A DNA stretch of 64,000 nucleotides. Origin: Rhodococcus sp. 06-462-5 (GTDB lineage: Bacteria > Actinomycetota > Actinomycetes > Mycobacteriales > Mycobacteriaceae). This document shows positions 50,585 to 58,571 of this stretch, one piece after another (positions within the stretch are counted from its first letter, which is position 1; each line of letters starts with the position of its first letter). The translations under genes and the position numbers were made by a program. The notes below the pieces were generated by a model. It was not told the DNA's origin. It saw nothing but the letters and a program-made list of their open reading frames with translations, and searched no databases. The stretch lies in contig NZ_NOYD01000053.1 in assembly GCF_002258315.1 (NCBI RefSeq), forward strand, positions 24,704-88,703, given 5' to 3'.

Positions 50585-51421
50585 TCAGTGAACCTCCAGC
50601 TCGATGGGTGCTCCGACGAGAGAGCCGTATTCGACCCAGCTGCCGTCGTAGTTCTTGACGTCTTCCTTGCCCAGGAGCTCCTTGAGGACGAACCAGGTGT
50701 GGCTCGAACGCTCACCGATGCGGCAGTAGGCGATGGTGGCCTTGCTGTCGTCGTAGCCCTTGGTCTTGTACAGCTCTTCGAGCGCTTCGTCGGACTTGAA
50801 CGTGCCGTCCTCGTTGGCGGTGGTGCTCCACGGGATGTTGATCGCGGACGGCACGTGGCCACGCTGCTGGGCCTGTTCCTGCGGCAGGTGAGCCGGGGCG
50901 AGGATCTTGCCCGAGAACTCGTCGGGCGAACGCACGTCGATCAGGTTCTTGTTGCCGATGGCGTCGATGACCTCGTCGCGGAACGCGCGGATCGACAGGT
51001 CGGGAGCCTCGGCGCGGTACTGCGTGGTCTCACGGCTGACGACGTCCTTGGACAGCGCGCGGCCGTCGAGTTCCCACTTCTTGCGTCCACCGTCGATGAG
51101 CTTGACGTCCTTGTGGCCGTACAGCTTGAAGTACCAGTAGGCGTAGGCGGCGAACCAGTTGTTGTTTCCGCCGTACAGGACGATGGTGTCGTCGTTGCTG
51201 ATGCCCTTGGCCGACAGCAGGTCCGAGAACTGTTCCTGGTTGAGGAAATCGCGGCGAACCGGGTCCTGCAGGTCCTTGCGCCAGTCGAGCTTGACCGCAC
51301 CTTCGATGTGTCCGCCGTCGTAGGCGCTTGCGTCTTCGTCGACCTCGACGAAGACGGTCTTCGGTGCGTTCAGGTTCTGCTCGGCCCAGTCGGCAGAGAC
51401 CAGGACGTCGGAGCGAGCCAT
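50585..51421 (-). CDS. Sulfurtransferase (thiosulfate sulfurtransferase/rhodanese, CysA-like)
   Basis: A 278-residue protein with two rhodanese domains. The first (1-130, starting LVSADWAEQNL) lacks an active Cys. The second has the catalytic Cys233 in the loop YCRIGERSS, whose CRxGxR form is typical of thiosulfate sulfurtransferases. It moves sulfane sulfur to cyanide or a protein thiol. ATG 51421 has AAAGGA on the minus strand. It lies in the cluster thiX - polycysteine leader - DUF4395 - cysA - sseC. The gene corresponds to Rv0815c (cysA2). Confidence 0.95.
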   Translation of the reverse strand: MARSDVLVSADWAEQNLNAPKTVFVEVDEDASAYDGGHIEGAVKLDWRKDLQDPVRRDFLNQEQFSDLLSAKGISNDDTIVLYGGNNNWFAAYAYWYFKLYGHKDVKLIDGGRKKWELDGRALSKDVVSRETTQYRAEAPDLSIRAFRDEVIDAIGNKNLIDVRSPDEFSGKILAPAHLPQEQAQQRGHVPSAINIPWSTTANEDGTFKSDEALEELYKTKGYDDSKATIAYCRIGERSSHTWFVLKELLGKEDVKNYDGSWVEYGSLVGAPIELEVH

Positions 51422-51459
51422 GGTGTTCCTTTCGGTGTTTCTCTATGGATCGGTGAAGG

Positions 51460-51945
51460 TCAAGCAGTGGTGCGCGAGGTGGTTCGCAGTCGCGCAGCGA
51501 GGGGGTAGATCATGCAGCCGAGGCACACCGCGAACGCGGCGTTGAGGAAGGCCGCGAACAACGCGAAGCCCGCCGCCACGGTGCCGACGACGGGAGCGCC
51601 GAGCGCGAAGCCGAGAACTCCGACGGCGGCGAACACGAAGCCCACCAGTTGAGCGAACTTCAACGGTGCCACCGGCTCGCGTTCGCTGGTGGGGGAGAGC
51701 CTCGGCGCGACGAATGTCGCGTAGATCGTGCCGTACGGACTGTGCTTGGGTCCGCGGACGGCTCCGATTCCGAACACGATCGCCTGTAGCCCGAGCAGGA
51801 TTGCTGCCGCGGGGACCGAGAACGTGGTGAGGACGAGAACGAGGACCAGAACGGCGGTGGTGATCCATGCAGCGAAGCGTGGTCCGCGAACATCGACCTG
51901 GTCGACGGTGGTGTGGTCGGTGGTTCTGGTGTCGGGTGTCGACAT
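51460..51945 (-). CDS. DUF4395 membrane protein of the sulfur cluster
   Basis: A 161-residue protein with four likely membrane helices (about residues 22-45, 90-110, 115-140 with a GLALG-rich face, and the C-terminal CLGCMIYPL region). It carries DVRGPRFAAWIT at the start and a conserved CxxC, CLGCMIYP, near the C-terminus, as in the DUF4395 family. Neighbouring thioredoxin and rhodanese genes suggest a thiol or sulfur-relay or transport role. ATG 51945 has an AGGAG (51955-51959, minus strand). The leader in front contains a polycysteine ORF, so expression should answer to cysteine supply. Confidence 0.85.
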   Translation of the reverse strand: MSTPDTRTTDHTTVDQVDVRGPRFAAWITTAVLVLVLVLTTFSVPAAAILLGLQAIVFGIGAVRGPKHSPYGTIYATFVAPRLSPTSEREPVAPLKFAQLVGFVFAAVGVLGFALGAPVVGTVAAGFALFAAFLNAAFAVCLGCMIYPLAARLRTTSRTTA

Positions 51946-51954
51946 CGAGATGTA

Positions 51955-52053
51955 CTCCTGTGCGAGGCCGGGACACGCCGCATCGGCAGTGCTCGGACGT
52001 GGATTTCGATCATGGGGCCGGACATCACGCATCGGCGTGGCGGCAGAAGGAAA
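51955..52053 (-). promoter_or_regulatory. Leader RNA with alternative pairings downstream of the polycysteine ORF
   Basis: Right after the small ORF, CACGC-CGAT-GCGTG (52026-52039) can form a local hairpin. The same 52033-52039 segment (CACGCCG in RNA sense) can instead pair with CGGCGTG at 51974-51980, near the DUF4395 Shine-Dalgarno at 51955-51959. The direct repeat gcatcggc (51980-51987 and 52029-52036) reflects this. Two mutually exclusive folds suit ribosome-controlled attenuation. Confidence 0.5.
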
Positions 52054-52140
52054 TCAGCAGCAGCGACAGCAACAACCGCCCAGTCGGCACAGATCAACCG
52101 TGCGTCGACTGGTGAGCATCAGCTCGTGGCGGGAGAACAC
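52054..52140 (-). CDS. Leaderless polycysteine leader peptide (cysteine-responsive attenuator ORF)
   Basis: 28 residues, VFSRHELMLTSRRTVDLCRLGG then CCCRCC and stop; six Cys in the last eleven residues (positions 18, 23, 24, 25, 27, 28). GTG 52140 lies 7 nt after a TAGGAT -10 box with no Shine-Dalgarno, so it is leaderless. An internal ATG at 52119 is a less likely start. Polycysteine leaderless small ORFs upstream of sulfur genes are known in mycobacteria as cysteine attenuators: ribosomes stall on Cys codons when charged tRNA-Cys is scarce and change the downstream RNA fold. Here it precedes DUF4395-cysA-sseC. Confidence 0.85.
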   Translation of the reverse strand: MFSRHELMLTSRRTVDLCRLGGCCCRCC

Positions 52141-52147
52141 GAAGAGC

Positions 52148-52153
52148 ATCCTA
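52148..52153 (-). promoter_or_regulatory. -10 element of the polycysteine leader transcript
   Basis: TAGGAT on the minus strand is followed by 7 nt and the GTG of the leader ORF. It gives the sulfur genes a promoter separate from thiX-lmeA upstream. Confidence 0.6.
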
Positions 52154-52198
52154 CCCGTAACCAGCGGCGGGTCCTACCGCCGGTCCCGGCAGGGTAGG

Positions 52199-52618
52199 TC
52201 AGAGGTCGTCGAGCGCCGACCGTAGCGCCGCCGCGGACGGCACACCCGCGATTCTGGAGCGCCGTTGCAGTGCGGTGTCGAGGACGAACGTCGTGGGCAG
52301 TGACAGCACGCCCAGCTCGCGGGCGAGGATGGGATGGGCGTCGATGTCGAGTTCGAGTTCCCGGGCATCGTTTCGGCCGTCCAGCACCTGCTGGACTACG
52401 CGTCGCACGGCTGCGCACGGTCCGCACCAGTCCGCCGAGAAGTGCAGCACCGTCGCGGAGTCGGTCGTGGCACCCGCGTCGAGCAGGAGCGGGTACAGAG
52501 CGTCGGTCTCGGAGTCGGTGGTCCGCACTGCGCGCACGGTGCCGGATCGGCTGCGAAGGAACAATCCGGTAGCGACGGCAAGGATCGCCACGACGACCAG
52601 AACTGTGATCCCTGTCAC
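52199..52618 (-). CDS. Membrane-anchored thioredoxin-family protein (ThiX-like)
   Basis: A 139-residue protein. One N-terminal membrane anchor (GITVLVVVAILAVATGLFL) is followed by a thioredoxin fold with active site WCGPC (in FSADWCGPCAAV, about residues 64-68) and the cis-Pro loop LSLPTTFVLD. Topology as predicted by the basic RSRSGT after the anchor puts the thioredoxin domain in the cytoplasm. The gene corresponds to Rv0816c (thiX). It overlaps the LmeA-like gene by 4 bp (ATGA), so the two are coupled. Confidence 0.9.
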   Translation of the reverse strand: MTGITVLVVVAILAVATGLFLRSRSGTVRAVRTTDSETDALYPLLLDAGATTDSATVLHFSADWCGPCAAVRRVVQQVLDGRNDARELELDIDAHPILARELGVLSLPTTFVLDTALQRRSRIAGVPSAAALRSALDDL

Positions 52619-53394
52619 GGCTTCTCGATCTCGTTGAGGTCGATGGTCACGTTCTCGCCCGATCCTTCGACGACGATCTGCGAGCCCTCCGCGTAGACGT
52701 CGGTCGGGAGGAGCCCGAACGGCAGACTCTGCCGCTCGATGGTCTTGGTGAACAGTCCCAGCACCGTGGGCTTGGCGAAATCGGGAATCGAGAAATCTGC
52801 CTGACCCTCCGGACCGAAATAGAAGTCCGACGCGACGATGGCGACACTGTCACCTTCGAGCAACAGGTCGGCCTGGACGCTCACCGTCGTTTCGAGGGGG
52901 CCGACCGGAACCGTTCCGGTCAACACGACGCCCCCGGTCGTGGTCTTGCCCGACCCGCCGGAACCGCCGGTCCCGTCCGACTTGTCGGCCGGCGGCGCGG
53001 AAACCTGCAGGTCGACGATGCCGAGGAACCGACCGAGGTCCGTCGCCTCGATACGGACGCGGCCGTCGAGCTCGTCCACCGGGATCGCCCGCACGTTGTT
53101 GTCGATCAGGTCGGACAGCGCGATGTGCACGCCGCGGAGATTGGCCTCGATCGTCGTCGAGCCGACGTATTCGGTCGGCACGTCCTGCGCTCGGATCTCG
53201 ATGTTCTGGTAGCGGCCGTCCGCCGCCTGGGTGAGGAACGGGAAGCCGTGCACGATCACCTGAGGATCCGAGGTGAGCTCACCGCCCGCGCGGATCGCGC
53301 GGGAGACTCGGTACTCCGAGTAGGCCGCAGCGCCGAAATCCACCACGAGCGCGAGGGCCAGCAGGCTGGCGAGTCCGATGAGAAGTGTGCGCAC
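52615..53394 (-). CDS. DUF2993/LmeA-like phospholipid-binding protein
   Basis: A 259-residue exported protein. An N-terminal signal or anchor (VRTLLIGLASLLALALVVDFGAAAY) precedes the DUF2993 lipid-binding fold: ITSDPQVIVHGFPFLTQ-type start (here LTSDPQVIVHGFPFLTQAADGRYQNIEI), then VRIEATDLGRFLG. A Gly/Ser/Thr-rich loop interrupts it near residue 150. The M. smegmatis and M. tuberculosis protein at this locus (LmeA, Rv0817c) is needed for lipomannan elongation. GTG 53394 is chosen to give a compact signal; a longer ATG start at 53451 exists. Confidence 0.85.
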   Translation of the reverse strand: MRTLLIGLASLLALALVVDFGAAAYSEYRVSRAIRAGGELTSDPQVIVHGFPFLTQAADGRYQNIEIRAQDVPTEYVGSTTIEANLRGVHIALSDLIDNNVRAIPVDELDGRVRIEATDLGRFLGIVDLQVSAPPADKSDGTGGSGGSGKTTTGGVVLTGTVPVGPLETTVSVQADLLLEGDSVAIVASDFYFGPEGQADFSIPDFAKPTVLGLFTKTIERQSLPFGLLPTDVYAEGSQIVVEGSGENVTIDLNEIEKP

Positions 53395-53481
53395 GGGTCC
53401 ATTGTGACCGACGGATCGCGTACTGCCCTCTTCGGCCGGTTGTACGGACAAGCTAGTCTGTGTCCTTGACGATCACTCCAA

Positions 53482-53497
53482 TCCAGCCTGGGCTGGA
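53482..53497. promoter_or_regulatory. Palindrome TCCAGCC-TG-GGCTGGA upstream of glnR
   Basis: A perfect 7-bp inverted repeat with a 2-bp spacer, 28 bp before the glnR start and after a TAGTCT element (53454-53459). If that is the -10, the palindrome is in the 5' leader, as operator or small hairpin. Confidence 0.4.
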
Positions 53498-53524
53498 CCG
53501 GCCAGCAGTAAGAATGGAGACGCA

Positions 53525-54286
53525 GTGGAGCTCCTACTACTGACCTCCGATCCCAATCCGGAGGGCGTTCTGCCGTCCCTCGCTCTCCTGGCGCATCACG
53601 TACGCCCGGTGCCCACCGAGGTGTCCTCGCTTCTCGAAGCCGGTTCGGCAGACATCGCACTGGTCGACGCGCGCACCGACCTGGCTGCTGCTCGTGGTCT
53701 GTGTCGCCTGCTGGGAAGTACCGGATCGGCCATCCCCGTCGTCGCAGTTCTCACCGAAGGCGGGCTCGTCGCGGTGAACTCCGACTGGGGCCTCGACGAC
53801 ATCCTGCTCCCCGGTACCGGACCCGCGGAGCTCGACGCGCGACTGCGGTTGCTGGTCGGCCGTAGCGGGGGAGTCGCCAGCCCGGAGACCTCGGGCAAGA
53901 TCACGCTCGGCGAGCTGGTCATCGACGAAGGCACCTACACCGCGCGACTACGAGGTCGTCCGCTCGACCTGACCTACAAGGAATTCGAGCTGCTGAAGTA
54001 TCTGGCTCAGCATGCGGGTCGGGTCTTCACCCGCGCGCAGCTCCTGCAGGAAGTGTGGGGCTACGACTTCTTCGGTGGCACTCGCACCGTCGACGTCCAT
54101 GTTCGACGCCTCCGCGCCAAGCTCGGTACCGAGTACGAGTCGCTCATCGGGACGGTGCGCAACGTGGGATACAAGGCTGTTCGTCCGGCCCGCAACGCCA
54201 AGGGTGGACCGGTGGCATCGGAGGCTGCCGACGGGGATTCCGACGATGCGGATTTCGAGTTCGAGCAAGAGAGTACGCTCTCGTAG
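53525..54286 (+). CDS. glnR: GlnR-type nitrogen regulator (OmpR-family orphan response regulator)
   Basis: A 253-residue regulator with an atypical receiver (1-115) and an OmpR-type winged helix (135-225: GRPLDLTYKEFELLKYLAQHAGRVFTRAQLLQEVWGYDFFGGTRTVDVHVRRLRAKL). The receiver keeps an Asp in VDARTD but lacks the acidic DD pair at strand 1 and the Lys switch, as in GlnR, which works without phosphorylation. A Gly/Asp/Glu-rich tail follows. GlnR controls ammonium assimilation and nitrate use. Position before mshD matches Rv0818. GTG 53525 has ggag 6 nt upstream. Confidence 0.9.
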   Translation: MELLLLTSDPNPEGVLPSLALLAHHVRPVPTEVSSLLEAGSADIALVDARTDLAAARGLCRLLGSTGSAIPVVAVLTEGGLVAVNSDWGLDDILLPGTGPAELDARLRLLVGRSGGVASPETSGKITLGELVIDEGTYTARLRGRPLDLTYKEFELLKYLAQHAGRVFTRAQLLQEVWGYDFFGGTRTVDVHVRRLRAKLGTEYESLIGTVRNVGYKAVRPARNAKGGPVASEAADGDSDDADFEFEQESTLS

Positions 54287-55192
54287 ATGAGTTCGGATCC
54301 TGCCTTCGACGTCCATTCGATCGACGGCGGAGCACCGTCTTCCCGAGTTTCCTACGAGATTCATCGAATCCTTTCGCGCGCAACGGAAGCCGACGGCACT
54401 GCGCCCTTGTCGGAGCAGGCCGTGAAGACCGTCGACGACGGCGACGAGGTCGTTCGGTTCGTCGCCACCGAGGGTGATCGTGTCGTCGGCTACGTGGGAA
54501 TCGCCGACGGGATGGCCGAGGCCGTCGTCGATCCTTCCTTCCGTGGCCGCGGAGTCGGACGCGAATTGGTTTCTCGCGCAATCGATATCGGCTCGGACAC
54601 TCGTATCTGGGCGCACGGAAACCTACCCGCCGCGCAGGCCGTCGCAGCGCGGCTCGGGCTGCAGGTCGTTCGCGAGCTGCTGCAGATGCGCCGCGCGTCC
54701 GAGCATCCAGAACTTCCGGATGTCGTTGTGCCGGATGGTATTTCACTCCGAACCTATCGGGGACATCAGGACGATGCCGAGCTGCTCCGCGTGAACAACG
54801 CGGCATTCTCCTGGCATCCCGAGCAGGGTGGCTGGACCGATCGCGACATCGACGCACGACGAGAAGAATCGTGGTTCGATCCGGCCGGTCTGTTCCTGGC
54901 GTTCGAGGAGGGCAGTGACCGCCTCCTCGGTTTCCACTGGACGAAGGTCCACCCGGCCGACGGCGTGGAACCGGCCATCGGCGAGGTGTACGTGGTCGGC
55001 ATCGACCCGCAGTCGCAGGGGCGCGGTCTGGGTCGAGTGCTCACGCTGGCCGGCCTGCACTACCTACGCAACAGAGAACTGGGCCGGATCATGCTCTACG
55101 TCGAGGCCGACAACACCGCTGCCGTGCACACCTACACGAAGCTGGGTTTCGAGAACTACCACGTGGACGCCGCGTACGCGCGCGGTGCGTGA
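54287..55192 (+). CDS. mshD: Mycothiol synthase
   Basis: A 301-residue acetyltransferase that completes mycothiol by adding acetyl to Cys-GlcN-Ins. It has two GNAT domains: the first (about 1-140) with the degenerate acetyl-CoA loop RGRGVGRELV, the second (150-301) with QSQGRGLGRVLTLAGLHYL and the C-terminal MLYVEADNTAAVHTYTKLGF. NNAAFSWHPEQGGWT is diagnostic for MshD. The ATG follows the glnR stop without a gap, so the two form an operon. Mycothiol fixes the organism as an actinobacterium. Confidence 0.97.
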   Translation: MSSDPAFDVHSIDGGAPSSRVSYEIHRILSRATEADGTAPLSEQAVKTVDDGDEVVRFVATEGDRVVGYVGIADGMAEAVVDPSFRGRGVGRELVSRAIDIGSDTRIWAHGNLPAAQAVAARLGLQVVRELLQMRRASEHPELPDVVVPDGISLRTYRGHQDDAELLRVNNAAFSWHPEQGGWTDRDIDARREESWFDPAGLFLAFEEGSDRLLGFHWTKVHPADGVEPAIGEVYVVGIDPQSQGRGLGRVLTLAGLHYLRNRELGRIMLYVEADNTAAVHTYTKLGFENYHVDAAYARGA

Positions 55193-55213
55193 AACGGACA
55201 TACCAACTGCGGT

Positions 55214-55235
55214 GTTCATCTCCCGTTCACCCACG
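55214..55235 (+). promoter_or_regulatory. PHO-like box upstream of pstS
   Basis: Two direct repeats of 11 bp, GTTCATCtccc and GTTCACCcacg, lie back to back 162 bp before pstS. The GTTCAYC unit at 11-bp spacing matches PHO boxes bound by PhoP in Streptomyces and is like RegX3 sites in mycobacteria. The rest of the 204-bp region shows no gene. Confidence 0.6.
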
Positions 55236-55396
55236 CGGGGGTAAACGTCTACCACCTGCCCTTACCTTTCTCCATGGGCGGCAACCTACGCCGCCTGGTG
55301 CGAGGTTCTGTTCTCGAGCCGGCACCCACACAGTCACAGCGCGGCCGATCAGGTCCGAGCCGTGGACACGGCCTACAGATTCCCCGGAGGAAACAG

Positions 55397-56497
55397 GTGA
55401 ACCTCAAGCGCAACGGTGCTCTCATGAGTGCAGTGGCCATCAGTGCCATGTTGCTGACCGCATGCGGTAGCGACGCCAACGTCGCCACCACGGACGGCGC
55501 ATCCGACTCGTCGGCTACCTGCGAGGGCAAATCCCCGCTGACCGGCGAAGGCTCGTCCGCGCAGCAGAACGCAATGTCCAACTTCACCTCGATCTACTCC
55601 GGCGTGTGCGCCGGCAAGGCAGTCGAGTACACCACCAGCGGCTCGGGTAACGGCCGCACGCAGTTCGTCGCCGGACTGGTCGACTTCGCCGGCTCCGACT
55701 CCGCGATCAAGGACGAGCAGGCAGTCGAGGCGGCCACCCGCTGCGACAGCAATCCGGCGTGGAACCTTCCGCTGGTCTTCGGACCGGTCGCCGTGGCCTA
55801 CAACCTCGACGGCGTCGACAACATCGCGCTGAACCCGGACGTCATCGCGCGCATGTTCACCGGCCAGATCACCACCTGGAACGATCCCGCCATCGCCGCA
55901 CTCAACGAGGGCGTCGACCTGCCGTCCACCCCGGTCACCCCCGTCTACCGCTCCGATTCCTCGGGCACCAGCGACAACTTCCAGCGCTTCCTCGCCGCTT
56001 CGGCTCCCGAGGCGTGGACCCTGAACCACAGCTCCGACTGGGCCGGCGGCGTCGGCGAAGGTGCCAACGGATCCTCGGGCGTGGCCCAGGCAGTCGCAGC
56101 TACCCCCGGCTCGGTCACCTACGTCGAGAAGGGCTTCGCCGATCAGGAGAGCCTCGGCACGGCTGCCGTCGACTTCGGCAACGGACCGGTCGAGCTCACC
56201 ACCGAGTCGGCTGCCGCAGCCATCGATGCGGCAACGTTCTCCGGCGAGGGCAACGACCTCGTCATCGACATCGACGCGCTGTACGCCAGCAACGAAGCCG
56301 AGACCTACCCGCTGGTTCTCGCAACCTACGAGATCGTCTGCTCGGCGGGCTACGACCCCGAGACCTCGGCAGCAGTCAAGTCGTTCCTGCTCAGCGCAGC
56401 CAACGAGGGTCAGCAGGGCCTCGAGGAAGCCGGCTACGTGCCGCTCCCCGAGTCCTTCAAGGAGCGTCTGACCACCGCTATCGAAGCAATCGCCTGA
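55397..56497 (+). CDS. pstS: Phosphate ABC transporter substrate-binding lipoprotein PstS
   Basis: A 366-residue phosphate-binding lipoprotein. Signal VNLKRNGALMSAVAISAMLLTAC with lipobox LLTAC. The mature protein has the phosphate loops LTGEGSSAQQNAM, TTSGSGNGRTQF, FAGSDSAIKD and VYRSDSSGTSDNF (the Arg-Ser-Asp-Ser-Ser-Gly-Thr motif contacts phosphate). GTG 55397 has ggagg 6 nt upstream. It leads a pstSCAB operon, with a PHO-like box in front and an internal hairpin behind that may raise PstS over the membrane parts. Confidence 0.97.
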   Translation: MNLKRNGALMSAVAISAMLLTACGSDANVATTDGASDSSATCEGKSPLTGEGSSAQQNAMSNFTSIYSGVCAGKAVEYTTSGSGNGRTQFVAGLVDFAGSDSAIKDEQAVEAATRCDSNPAWNLPLVFGPVAVAYNLDGVDNIALNPDVIARMFTGQITTWNDPAIAALNEGVDLPSTPVTPVYRSDSSGTSDNFQRFLAASAPEAWTLNHSSDWAGGVGEGANGSSGVAQAVAATPGSVTYVEKGFADQESLGTAAVDFGNGPVELTTESAAAAIDAATFSGEGNDLVIDIDALYASNEAETYPLVLATYEIVCSAGYDPETSAAVKSFLLSAANEGQQGLEEAGYVPLPESFKERLTTAIEAIA

Positions 56498-56516
56498 TTC
56501 AATGAGACGTAACCCC

Positions 56517-56546
56517 GCTTCGGCTCGTGGCAACGCGAGCCGAAGC
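56517..56546 (+). terminator. Hairpin with GCAA tetraloop between pstS and pstC
   Basis: gcttcggctcg pairs with cgagccgaagc (11 bp), extended by a T-G and a G-C pair, closing a GCAA tetraloop. There is no T-tract. It lies 19 bp after the pstS stop, suited to partial termination or 3'-end protection of pstS mRNA. Confidence 0.65.
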
Positions 56547-56584
56547 AGGACCGTCCTCGACCTCCACACGAGACAGTGAGCGGT

Positions 56585-57622
56585 ATGAGCGACACCCACT
56601 CGATGACCGGCGTCCCCTCTGCGGCTACCGTGCCCACCGCGGGTGCCGCGCACAAACCGGAAGAACCACAATTGTCAGACAAGAACAAGACGGGGACCGT
56701 CACACGTCCCGGTGACAGGATCTTCTCCGGCCTCGCCAAGGGCTCGGGCATCTTCATCATCGCCCTGATCGCCGCCGTGGGCATCTTCTTGCTCTGGCGT
56801 GCCATCCCTTCACTGTCGAACAACACGGTCAACTTCCTGACCTACAACGGCGCGTGGGACACCTCCAACACCTCGGCCATGGTGTTCGGCGTTCTCGATC
56901 TCTTCCTGGTCACCGTCACGGTGTCTCTCTTCGCGCTGATCCTCGCGATGCCTGTCGCACTCGGCATCGCCATCTACCTGACGAACTACGCACCCAAGCG
57001 AGTCGCGGGACCGCTCGGTTACGTCATCGATCTCCTGGCCGCAGTTCCGTCGATCGTCTTCGGCCTCTGGGGCCTGTACGTCCTCGCGCCCGCCATCAGC
57101 CCGTTCGCAGAGTGGCTGAACGCCAACCTGGGTTGGTTCCCGCTCTTCGGCACCGGCTCGGTCTCCATCGCAGGCGGTGGCACCATCTTCACCGGTGGCA
57201 TCGTGCTCGCGGTCATGATCCTGCCGATCATCGCAGCGGTGACTCGCGAGGTCTTCATGCAGACGCCGAAGGGGCAGATCGAAGCAGCTCTCGCCCTCGG
57301 AGCCACCCGCTGGGAGGTTGTGCGCACCACGGTCATTCCGTTCGGAAAGTCCGGCTACGTCAGCGGCTCCATGCTCGGTCTCGGTCGTGCACTCGGTGAG
57401 ACCATCGCGCTCTACATCATCATCCGCAGCACTCAGGCAACCTTCGGCGGAACATTGTTCGACGGCGGTTCCACGTTTGCCACGAAGATCGCGCTGGCCG
57501 CGGGCGAGTTCAACAACCCGCTCCAAGCCGGCGCCTACATCGCCGCGGGTCTGGTGCTCTTCATCCTCACCTTCGTCGTCAACGCCGGTGCCCGCGCCGC
57601 CATCGCCGGAAAGAAGGACTGA
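56585..57622 (+). CDS. pstC: Phosphate ABC transporter permease PstC
   Basis: A 345-residue permease. A polar N-terminus of about 45 residues precedes six membrane helices. Blocks typical of PstC are FNFLTYNGAWDTSN-like periplasmic loop, DLLAAVPSIVFGLWGLYVLAP, and the EAA loop EAALALGATRWEVVRTTVIPFGKSG. ATG 56585 is chosen; a GTG at 56576 would add three residues. pstA starts 3 bp after the stop. Confidence 0.96.
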   Translation: MSDTHSMTGVPSAATVPTAGAAHKPEEPQLSDKNKTGTVTRPGDRIFSGLAKGSGIFIIALIAAVGIFLLWRAIPSLSNNTVNFLTYNGAWDTSNTSAMVFGVLDLFLVTVTVSLFALILAMPVALGIAIYLTNYAPKRVAGPLGYVIDLLAAVPSIVFGLWGLYVLAPAISPFAEWLNANLGWFPLFGTGSVSIAGGGTIFTGGIVLAVMILPIIAAVTREVFMQTPKGQIEAALALGATRWEVVRTTVIPFGKSGYVSGSMLGLGRALGETIALYIIIRSTQATFGGTLFDGGSTFATKIALAAGEFNNPLQAGAYIAAGLVLFILTFVVNAGARAAIAGKKD

Positions 57623-57625
57623 CCC

Positions 57626-58534
57626 GTGACCGCAACCATGGACAAGCCCGTCAAGGAACCGACGTTCCAGGGCGTCAGCGCTCGGCGTAAAGCGTCCAAC
57701 CTCACGGCGACGATCCTCGTCAGCCTCTCGGTGCTCGTCGCACTCGTTCCGCTCATCTGGGTGCTCTACACGGTGATCTCGCGCGGACTGTCCGCCGTGG
57801 TCTCGCCCACCTGGTGGCAGAACTCGCAGGCCGGCGTCACCCAGTTCATCGCAGGCGGCGGTGCCTACCACGCCATCGTCGGAACACTCCTGCAAGGACT
57901 GTTCTGCGCCATCATCTCCATCCCGATCGGCATCTTCGTAGCCATCTACCTCGTCGAGTACGGGGCCGGTACACGACTGGCTCGAGTGACGACCTTCATG
58001 GTCGATATTCTGACCGGTGTTCCGTCGATCGTCGCGGCCCTGTTCATCTACGCACTGTGGATCGCCACCTTCGGATTCCAGCGCTCCGGTGTCGCCGTCG
58101 CATTCGCCCTTGTGCTCCTGATGATCCCCGTGATCGTGCGCTCGGCCGAGGAAATGCTGCGCATCGTCCCGCAAGACCTGCGCGAGGCGTCCTACGCCCT
58201 TGGCGTCCCGAAGTGGAAGACCATCGCCAAGATCGTCATCCCCACGGCCCTGTCCGGCATCGTCACCGGAATCATGCTCGCCCTGGCCCGCGTGATGGGT
58301 GAGACGGCACCGGTGCTGATCCTGGTGGGATCGGCCACCGCCATCAACTTCAACATCTTCGAGGGGCCGCAGACGTCTCTGCCGCTCATGATGGTCGACC
58401 TGCAGAAAGCAGGAACCGGCGTGCTCACCGCTGAGCGCATGTGGGGAGCAGCCCTGACGCTGATCCTGATCGTCGCAATACTCAACATCGGCGCGAAGTT
58501 GGTCTCGAAGTTCTTCTCGCCCAAGAACTTCTGA
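57626..58534 (+). CDS. pstA: Phosphate ABC transporter permease PstA
   Basis: A 302-residue permease with six membrane helices. PstA blocks are GGGAYHAIVGTLLQGLFCAIISIPIGIFVAIYLVEYG, VDILTGVPSIVAALFIYALW and the EAA loop EASYALGVPKWKTIAKIVIPTALSGI. It pairs with PstC in the phosphate channel. The start is GTG 57626. A 37-bp gap with aaggaacgaagaac leads to pstB. Confidence 0.96.
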   Translation: MTATMDKPVKEPTFQGVSARRKASNLTATILVSLSVLVALVPLIWVLYTVISRGLSAVVSPTWWQNSQAGVTQFIAGGGAYHAIVGTLLQGLFCAIISIPIGIFVAIYLVEYGAGTRLARVTTFMVDILTGVPSIVAALFIYALWIATFGFQRSGVAVAFALVLLMIPVIVRSAEEMLRIVPQDLREASYALGVPKWKTIAKIVIPTALSGIVTGIMLALARVMGETAPVLILVGSATAINFNIFEGPQTSLPLMMVDLQKAGTGVLTAERMWGAALTLILIVAILNIGAKLVSKFFSPKNF

Positions 58535-58571
58535 CCCACTCGACTCCAGCGAAATCTAAGGAACGAAGAAC

